The translations under genes were made by a program, and so were the position numbers. Below are positions 47,076 to 52,486 of a DNA stretch of 52,486 nt, piece by piece. This DNA comes from an uncultured Chloroflexus sp. (GTDB lineage: Bacteria > Chloroflexota > Chloroflexia > Chloroflexales > Chloroflexaceae), in NCBI RefSeq assembly GCF_937129525.1, contig NZ_CAKZNK010000023.1:1-52486 (forward strand), given 5' to 3'. The number at the start of each line of letters is the position of its first letter. Position 1 is the first letter of the stretch. The notes under the pieces were generated by a model that ran no database searches, had not been told where the DNA came from, and worked only from the letters and a program-made list of their open reading frames with translations.

Positions 47076-47128
47076 GATTTTGCACCGGATTTGTTTATAC
47101 TTCACCTTCTTGCTTTTTATGCTACAAT
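47076..47128 (+). promoter_or_regulatory. bchN promoter module, shared with bchM
   Basis: This stretch has the same 53-bp architecture as 31354-31406: it begins GATTTTGCAC and ends ATGCTACAAT (TACAAT at 47123-47128). Upstream of it is AT-rich sequence. No strong -35 box is visible. The transcription start should lie near 47135. Confidence 0.72.
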
Positions 47129-47141
47129 ATTATTAAACTCA

Positions 47142-47162
47142 GTAGTTCCAAATCGGCACTAC
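47142..47162 (+). promoter_or_regulatory. inverted repeat GTAGT-N11-ACTAC in the bchN leader
   Basis: Fourth copy of the element. It begins 13 bases after the -10 box and ends 5 bases before the GAGGAGG ribosome site and 16 bases before the bchN ATG. In this short leader the same repeat takes both the start-proximal and the ribosome-site-proximal positions that the two bchM copies occupy separately. Confidence 0.7.
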
Positions 47163-47178
47163 ACTGCGAGGAGGCGCT

Positions 47179-48456
47179 ATGCACAAAGCAAGCACCATCC
47201 GCGAGGATGGCCTCTACCACTCGTTCTGCGGCCTCGTCAGCGTCGGCTGGCTCTACCAGAAGATCAAAGACAGCTTCTTCCTCATCCTTGGCACCCACAC
47301 CTGCGCTCACCTGCTGCAAAACACGCTCGGCGTAATGATCTTCGCCCGGCCACGCTTTGCCGTCTCGTTGCTGGAGGAAGCAGATCTCAGCTCGTCGCAA
47401 CCCGATATTTCGGCCCAGATCGAAGAGATCAAGCGCGAGCACCATCCCTCGGTTATCTTCCTGCTCTCGTCGTGTACGCCGGAAGTGATGAAGGTGGAGT
47501 TTGAAGGACTGGCCGCATCAGTCAGCACTCCCGAAGTGCCGGTACTGTTTGTGCCTGCTTCTGGCCTCGATTACACCTTCTCGCAGAGCGAAGACTCGGT
47601 CTTGCAGGCCCTGATCCCCTTCTGCCCGCCGGCTCCACCCGAAGACAAGCGCGTTGTCTTCCTCGGTTCGGTGAACGATGCGATTGCCGACGATTTTTCG
47701 CTTGAAGCGGCTCGCCTCGGCATTCCGGTGGCCGGTTTCTTGCCTGCCAGCCACTTTAGCGAGCTACCGCCAATCGGGCCAGGCACTGTTGTCGCGCCGC
47801 TGCAACCCTACCTGCACAAGACCGCGACACAACTGCGCAATGAGCGCGACTGCACCGTGCTCTCATCGCTCTTCCCCTTTGGGCCGGACGGTACGCGCCG
47901 TTTCTGGGAAGATCTGGCCGCGCAATTTGGCATGAAGATTGATCTGAGCGAGCGGGAAGCCGCAGCCTGGGAGCGGATCAAACGCCATACCGACCTGCTG
48001 CGCGGCAAGAAGATCTTTTTTGCCAGCGATACGCTGATGGAGCTGCCATTGGCGCGCTTCCTCAAGGCCTGTGGCGCTGAGGTGGTTGAGTGCTCGACAC
48101 CCTACATCAACCGGCGCTTCCACGCGGCTGAACTGGCGGCGCTCGAAGGGGTGCGACTGGTCGAGCAGGCCAATTTTCACCGCCAGTTGCGCACAATCGC
48201 TGAAACCAAACCCGATCTGATTATCTCCAACATCATCACCACCAACCCGCTCGTCGGTCAGGGTGTGGTCGCCAAATGGGGCACCGAATACTGCTTTTTG
48301 CCCATCCACGGCTGGGCCGGAGTCAACGCGCTGGTCACATCGTTTACCCGCGCGCTCGAACGGCATGCCAAACTCGACCCGCTCGGTTCCGACCCGATCT
48401 GGCTGACCGGCATGATGCCCAGTTCACCCGGTGGCGTTATCTCGTTACAGTCGTAG
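47179..48456 (+). CDS. bchN: dark-operative protochlorophyllide reductase subunit N
   Basis: BchN forms the catalytic NB complex with BchB, reducing the C17=C18 double bond of protochlorophyllide without light. The product has 425 residues from ATG 47179 behind GAGGAGG. Three cysteine cluster ligands are visible as C17 (H-S-F-C-G), C42 (T-H-T-C-A) and C99 (L-S-S-C-T-P-E-V). The enzyme is nitrogenase-like and oxygen-sensitive. bchB follows after 144 bp. Confidence 0.97.
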   Translation: MHKASTIREDGLYHSFCGLVSVGWLYQKIKDSFFLILGTHTCAHLLQNTLGVMIFARPRFAVSLLEEADLSSSQPDISAQIEEIKREHHPSVIFLLSSCTPEVMKVEFEGLAASVSTPEVPVLFVPASGLDYTFSQSEDSVLQALIPFCPPAPPEDKRVVFLGSVNDAIADDFSLEAARLGIPVAGFLPASHFSELPPIGPGTVVAPLQPYLHKTATQLRNERDCTVLSSLFPFGPDGTRRFWEDLAAQFGMKIDLSEREAAAWERIKRHTDLLRGKKIFFASDTLMELPLARFLKACGAEVVECSTPYINRRFHAAELAALEGVRLVEQANFHRQLRTIAETKPDLIISNIITTNPLVGQGVVAKWGTEYCFLPIHGWAGVNALVTSFTRALERHAKLDPLGSDPIWLTGMMPSSPGGVISLQS

Positions 48457-48600
48457 GGCAGCAAGATGCAGGCAAGCCATGGAGAGGAGTTAAACGCTGT
48501 TGTGCGGCTGGCTCGATGTTGTCAGCACCACCACAACCTGGAATAGTCTACCGGCGACCACTGCAACAGGCCGCAGGAACTCGATAGAGGAGCCGATACT

Positions 48601-50238
48601 ATGCGTCTGGCTTACTGGATGTACGAGGGTACCGCTCACCATGGCGTTGGTCGCATTGCCAACAGCATGCGCAATGTTCACGCCGTCTTTCATGCCCCGC
48701 AGGGTGACGATTATGTCAATGCGATCTTCGCCATGCTCGACCGCACCCCCAACTTTCCGGCGATGACAACCAGCGTGGTCAGCGGCACCGATCTGGCCCG
48801 CGGCACTATCCGGCTACCGGAAACGTTGCGGCAGGTAGAAGAGCGTGTCCATCCCGATCTGATCGTCGTCGTCGCTTCGTGCTCGACGATCTTGCTGCAA
48901 GAGAATCTGGAGATCGCGGCTCAGCATGCCGGTCTTCAGTGCGAGGTGATGGTGTACGACGCCAATCCCTACCGCATGCAAGAGATTGTCGCCGCCGAAA
49001 GTCTTTTCACCGATCTGGTGAAGCGTTTTGCCAAACCGCAGTCACGCACCGAACGACCAACGGTCAATATTTTAGGGCCGGCCTCGCTCGGCTTTCATGC
49101 CCGCCACGATCTGATCAGCCTGCGCCGCATGCTGAAAACCCTTGGCGTTGAGGTGAACGTGGTTGCGCCGTGGGGCGCGACCATCGCCGATTTGAAACGC
49201 CTGCCGGCGGCGTGGCTGACAATTGCGCCGTACCGTGAACTGGGACTGCGCGCGGCTCTGTACCTCGAAGAGCAGTTTGGCGTGCCGGCGCTGCTCGATG
49301 CGCCGATTGGGGTGCAACCAACTCTGCGCTGGATCGAACGTCTGCGCGAGCTGCTGGCCCAGGCTGGCGCCGAGATTCCGATGCCGCCGTTGACCGCCTT
49401 TTCGCTCGATGGCATGTCAGCTCCTTCGGCTGTGCCGTGGCTGGCCCGCACTGCCGACATGGATAGCTTCTCAGGGAAACCGGCCTTCGTCTTCGGCGAT
49501 GCCACCCACGTGGTTGGTATCACGCGCTTTTTGCGCGACGAGCTGGGCATGCCAATCGCCGGCGCCGGCACCTATGTCAAGCATCAGGCCGATTGGGTGC
49601 GCGAGCAACTGGCCGATTATGTCGATGAACTGCTGGTGACCGATGAATTCCAGAAGGTGGCTGCGCGCATTGCCGAACTCCGCCCCGAACTGGTCTGTGG
49701 CACTCAGATGGAGCGCCATACGTCTCGACGCTACGACCTGAACTGTATGGTGATTTCGCCGCCAACCCATATCGAGAACCATCTGCTGGCCTATCGGCCT
49801 TTCCTCGGTTTCGATGGAGCTGACGTGATTGCCGACGAGGTGTATACGACCTGCACCCTCGGTATGGAGAAGCACTTGATCGATCTGTTCGGCGATGCCG
49901 GTCTTGACTTGCCCGAACAGGCGAAAGAAGCAGATGCAACTTCGTTGCCAGAACCGGCGCCGACGGCTGTAGCGATCGAGACGCCCAAACCGGTCGATGA
50001 ACCGGTCGTTGCCGTGGCAGCGCCGTCAGTCACTGCTCCTGCGCCAGCAGCGTCGGCTGCGCCGGCCACTCCGGTCGATCCGGTATGGGCCGCTGATGCC
50101 GAAGCGATGCTCAAGAAAGTGCCCTTCTTCGTGCGCGGTCGGGTGCGGGGAAATGTTGAGAAATATGCGCGCCAGCGCGGTCACGCAGTGATCACGGCTC
50201 AGGTGCTGCTGGCGGCCAAAGAGGAGCTGGGCGCATGA
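48601..50238 (+). CDS. bchB: dark-operative protochlorophyllide reductase subunit B
   Basis: BchB is the partner of BchN in the catalytic complex. The product has 545 residues from ATG 48601 behind AGAGGAG. The fourth cluster ligand of the NB complex, an aspartate, is D36 in H-A-P-Q-G-D. The small C-terminal PCP-red domain (about 492-545, [16 protein letters not shown]) is present, joined by an Ala/Pro-rich linker of about 45 residues, longer than usual in my recollection. It overlaps the next gene by 4 bp. Confidence 0.97.
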   Translation: MRLAYWMYEGTAHHGVGRIANSMRNVHAVFHAPQGDDYVNAIFAMLDRTPNFPAMTTSVVSGTDLARGTIRLPETLRQVEERVHPDLIVVVASCSTILLQENLEIAAQHAGLQCEVMVYDANPYRMQEIVAAESLFTDLVKRFAKPQSRTERPTVNILGPASLGFHARHDLISLRRMLKTLGVEVNVVAPWGATIADLKRLPAAWLTIAPYRELGLRAALYLEEQFGVPALLDAPIGVQPTLRWIERLRELLAQAGAEIPMPPLTAFSLDGMSAPSAVPWLARTADMDSFSGKPAFVFGDATHVVGITRFLRDELGMPIAGAGTYVKHQADWVREQLADYVDELLVTDEFQKVAARIAELRPELVCGTQMERHTSRRYDLNCMVISPPTHIENHLLAYRPFLGFDGADVIADEVYTTCTLGMEKHLIDLFGDAGLDLPEQAKEADATSLPEPAPTAVAIETPKPVDEPVVAVAAPSVTAPAPAASAAPATPVDPVWAADAEAMLKKVPFFVRGRVRGNVEKYARQRGHAVITAQVLLAAKEELGA

Positions 50239-51542
50239 ACACAGCCATGTCACCCAAAATGCCGCGCCGTTCCCAACCGCCGCGCCCATTGACTGAAATC
50301 GGGTTGCTGGCGCGCGAAGAACGGTTGGCCGGTCGGCCCAAGCTGTGTAGTGACTGCGGTATTTGCACTGGCGAGTTGCGCCCGCTGATGGCGCAGAGCT
50401 GCGTCTTTGTTAATAATCGCGCCGAAGAGATTGAACGACGTTTGCACGGTCGCAACCGACGTGACGGTGACGAACTCCTCTTCGGCATCTACCGCGAGCT
50501 GCGCGTCTTTCGCATGAAGCCGCCGGTTCCCGATGCCCAATGGAGTGGCGCCGTTACCAGTCTCGGCGCACTATTGCTCGAACGGGGACTGGTCGAAGGG
50601 GTGATTACGACTGCCGCCGTGCCCGGCACCCGCTTCGCGCCGATGCCGATTCTGGCCCGCACCCCCGAAGAGGTACGGGCTACCCGCGGCAACAAGCCGT
50701 GTCTTGCGCCAACCCTCGATGTGCTCACGCAAGTGCGGCAGACCGGACTCCGCCGCATCGCCTACATCGGCACGGGCTGCCAGGTGCATGCGCTGCGCGC
50801 CATCGAAGATCAACTCGGCCTCGAACGACTGTATGTGATCGGGATACCCTGCACCGATAATACAACGTACCCCGATCTGCAACGTTTCTTGCAAGTGGTC
50901 TCACGCTCGCCAGAGACGGTTGTTCACCACGAGTTCATGCAAGATTTCCGTATCTGGCTCAAGCATGAAGATGGTACTATCGAGAAGGTCAACTTCGTCG
51001 ATCTGGACGTATCGAAACTGGGTGGCGAGATAGGCGTATTCCCGCCGGCCTGCCTGAGCTGTTTCGACTATCAGAACGGGTTGTCAGATCTGACGATCGG
51101 CTACATGGGCGCGCCACTGCCGCCAACCGAACGCTGGCAATGGACGCTCATCCGCACTGAGCGCGGAGCCGAGCTGTATGATCTGCTACGCCCCTACGTC
51201 GAGGAACGCGAGCCGATCAGTGGCGGTGACCGCACCCGTGGCATGCCGGCCTACATTCAGATGCTGCGCAAACCACCGCGGCGCGCGCCGTGGCTGATCC
51301 GTCAACTGGTTGCCTTCATTCAACGCCGCAGCGGGCCGAAGGGTCTCGAATTTGCCCGTTCGGTGATCGAGATGAAACTTCTGCGTAACCTGACGTTTGT
51401 GCGCCAACGGCATGGCAGGCTCGAACGCCGCATCGTACCGGGGTACGTCTATCGCGCACTCGCGCGCTACGCCGATGTCTACCGACGCGAGTTTGGCTGC
51501 GAGCTGGAACCGGCGGTACAGGTCGCTCAAGGAACAGACTGA
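50235..51542 (+). CDS. bciB: ferredoxin-dependent divinyl chlorophyllide 8-vinyl reductase (BciB), FrhB family
   Basis: The 435-residue product belongs to the FrhB/coenzyme F420 hydrogenase beta family that includes BciB and 7-hydroxymethyl chlorophyll a reductase. The cluster motif C-S-D-C-G-I-C (C38, C41, C44) with C56 is near the N-terminus, and more Cys follow at G-I-P-C-T-D-N-T and P-A-C-L-S-C-F-D. Placement between bchB and bchL with a 4-bp overlap to bchB supports a role in reducing the C8 vinyl group of the divinyl intermediates. The related hydroxymethyl reductase activity cannot be excluded. Confidence 0.88.
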   Translation: MNTAMSPKMPRRSQPPRPLTEIGLLAREERLAGRPKLCSDCGICTGELRPLMAQSCVFVNNRAEEIERRLHGRNRRDGDELLFGIYRELRVFRMKPPVPDAQWSGAVTSLGALLLERGLVEGVITTAAVPGTRFAPMPILARTPEEVRATRGNKPCLAPTLDVLTQVRQTGLRRIAYIGTGCQVHALRAIEDQLGLERLYVIGIPCTDNTTYPDLQRFLQVVSRSPETVVHHEFMQDFRIWLKHEDGTIEKVNFVDLDVSKLGGEIGVFPPACLSCFDYQNGLSDLTIGYMGAPLPPTERWQWTLIRTERGAELYDLLRPYVEEREPISGGDRTRGMPAYIQMLRKPPRRAPWLIRQLVAFIQRRSGPKGLEFARSVIEMKLLRNLTFVRQRHGRLERRIVPGYVYRALARYADVYRREFGCELEPAVQVAQGTD

Positions 51543-51615
51543 TCGGAATTTGCCCGGATCAAGACTGCGCAGTCAACAGATGCTGGCAATGCCGGCCTAC
51601 GAGAAGGAGTTGTCC

Positions 51616-52437
51616 ATGTCCATCATCCTCGCGATCTATGGCAAGGGTGGGATCGGCAAATCGACCACCTCAGCCAACCTCTCAGCAGCAATGGCGCTCA
51701 AAGGCGCCAAAGTGCTCCAGATCGGCTGCGATCCGAAGCACGACAGCACCTTTCCGCTCACCGGTCATTTGCAGCCGACCGTCATTGACGTGCTGGATAG
51801 CGTCAATTTCCATCTGGAAGATGTGAGCAAAGAAGATGTGATCCACACCGGCTTTGCCGGCGTCGATACGCTCGAGTCAGGCGGCCCGCCAGCCGGTAGT
51901 GGCTGCGGTGGTTATGTGGTTGGCGAGACGGTTAAACTGCTGAAAGAGTTTGGTCTTTATGACAAATACGATGTGATAGTGTTCGACGTGCTCGGTGACG
52001 TGGTGTGTGGCGGTTTTTCCGCGCCGCTCAACTATGCCGACTACGGTCTGATCATCGCCTGCAACGATTTCGACAGCATCTTCGCGGCCAACCGGCTATG
52101 TCTGGCGATTGCGCAGAAATCGCAGCGCCACAAAGTCAAGCTGGCCGGGATTATCGCCAATCGGGTCGATTACGAATATGGTGGCGGCACCAACCTGCTT
52201 GACCAGTTTGCCGAGAAGGTGGGCACAAAGATTATTGGTCGGGTGCCGTACCACGATCTCATCCGCCGATCACGGCTCGCCGGCAAGACGCTGTTTGAGA
52301 TGGAAGGGCCTGGCAAAGAGGAATGCACCCGCCCCTTCGAGGAGATGGCCGAGTACCTGCTGGCCCAACCGCAGGCGACGGTACCGAATCCCTATCACGA
52401 CCGGGCTATCTTCGAGGCGATTGGTGGCTGGCGATAG
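51616..52437 (+). CDS. bchL: dark-operative protochlorophyllide reductase iron protein L
   Basis: BchL is the NifH-like ATPase that passes electrons to BchN-BchB. The product has 273 residues from ATG 51616, behind GAAGGAG; the frame open from 51397 overlaps bciB and is not used. The P-loop G-K-G-G-I-G-K-S-T is at 9-17, switch I near D-P-K-H-D-S-T, and the cluster cysteines are C97 (G-S-G-C-G-G-Y) and C131 (D-V-V-C-G-G-F). The stop codon lies in the first unit of a heptanucleotide repeat array. Confidence 0.97.
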   Translation: MSIILAIYGKGGIGKSTTSANLSAAMALKGAKVLQIGCDPKHDSTFPLTGHLQPTVIDVLDSVNFHLEDVSKEDVIHTGFAGVDTLESGGPPAGSGCGGYVVGETVKLLKEFGLYDKYDVIVFDVLGDVVCGGFSAPLNYADYGLIIACNDFDSIFAANRLCLAIAQKSQRHKVKLAGIIANRVDYEYGGGTNLLDQFAEKVGTKIIGRVPYHDLIRRSRLAGKTLFEMEGPGKEECTRPFEEMAEYLLAQPQATVPNPYHDRAIFEAIGGWR

Positions 52438-52486
52438 GCGATAGGCGATAGCCGATAGCCGATAGGCGATAAGCAATAGGCAATAG
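52431..52486 (+). repeat. heptanucleotide tandem repeat, eight units
   Basis: Eight consecutive 7-bp units fill exactly 56 bp up to the window edge: GCGATAG three times, CCGATAG twice, GCGATAA once, then GCAATAG twice. The first unit overlaps the last codon and the stop (TAG) of bchL. The array probably goes on beyond the window. Confidence 0.92.

Noticed and set aside
1-52486. CRISPR arrays, transposases, tRNA or rRNA genes
   Set aside because: None recognised; the only tandem repeats are the 12-bp coding repeat at the left edge and the heptamers at the right edge, neither with spacers.

Overview
The window carries bacteriochlorophyll, heme and cobalamin biosynthesis genes and almost certainly comes from a filamentous anoxygenic phototroph of the Chloroflexota, most likely Chloroflexus or a close relative. 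This rests on the full dark-operative protochlorophyllide reductase set (bchN, bchB, bchL), bchH, bchM, the oxygen-dependent cyclase acsF, a PucC-type transporter, the C5 heme pathway, and overall gene style. The species is inferred from gene content and was not confirmed by a database search.

Layout. (1) 1-1567, plus strand: the 3' end of one gene and one complete gene. Both appear to end in the same kind of beta-rich domain after proline-rich linkers. (2) 1614-25951, minus strand: one very long cobalamin operon, cobO-cobN-cobT-cbiM-cbiN-cbiQ-cbiO-cbiB-cbiX-flavodoxin-cbiC-cbiD-cbiET-cbiL-cbiF-(cbiG/cbiH/precorrin-2 dehydrogenase fusion)-cobA-cbiA-cobU-cobD-cbiP. It is preceded by a promoter, a clear adenosylcobalamin riboswitch and an intrinsic terminator (25972-26278). 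Most genes overlap by 4 bp or are closely spaced. The route is the early-cobalt (anaerobic-type) one, with its own cobalt importer. cbiJ/cobK and cobS are not in the window. (3) 26447-30829, minus strand: threonine aldolase, a GAF-GAF-GGDEF diguanylate cyclase, and threonine deaminase. (4) 30830-31544: a long intergenic region with the control elements of the next operon. (5) 31545-39055, plus strand: bchM, a small membrane-anchored unknown protein, acsF, bchH and a BCD-family transporter. (6) 39233-46976, plus strand: hemA, hemC, hemD, hemB, hemE, hemL, hemF, i.e. glutamyl-tRNA to protoporphyrinogen IX. (7) 47179-52437, plus strand: bchN, bchB, bciB, bchL. (8) 52431-52486: heptanucleotide tandem repeats.

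Function. The hem genes make protoporphyrinogen. BchH (with chelatase subunits elsewhere), BchM and AcsF carry the magnesium branch to divinyl-protochlorophyllide. BchNBL and BciB reduce ring D-side and vinyl groups toward chlorophyllide. The cob operon branches from uroporphyrinogen III. So most tetrapyrrole flow of the cell is encoded side by side.

Most interesting signals. Four copies of an inverted repeat GTAGT-N11-ACTAC lie only in bch leaders: two before bchM, one before the small gene ahead of acsF, one before bchN. Two of them follow a near-identical promoter module shared by the bchM and bchN leaders, 15.7 kb apart. This looks like an undescribed bch control system. The 111-residue protein directly ahead of acsF is a candidate cyclase accessory factor. 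The cob operon contains unusual fusions, a second (CobN-type) chelatase with an added 2Fe-2S domain, and an embedded flavodoxin.
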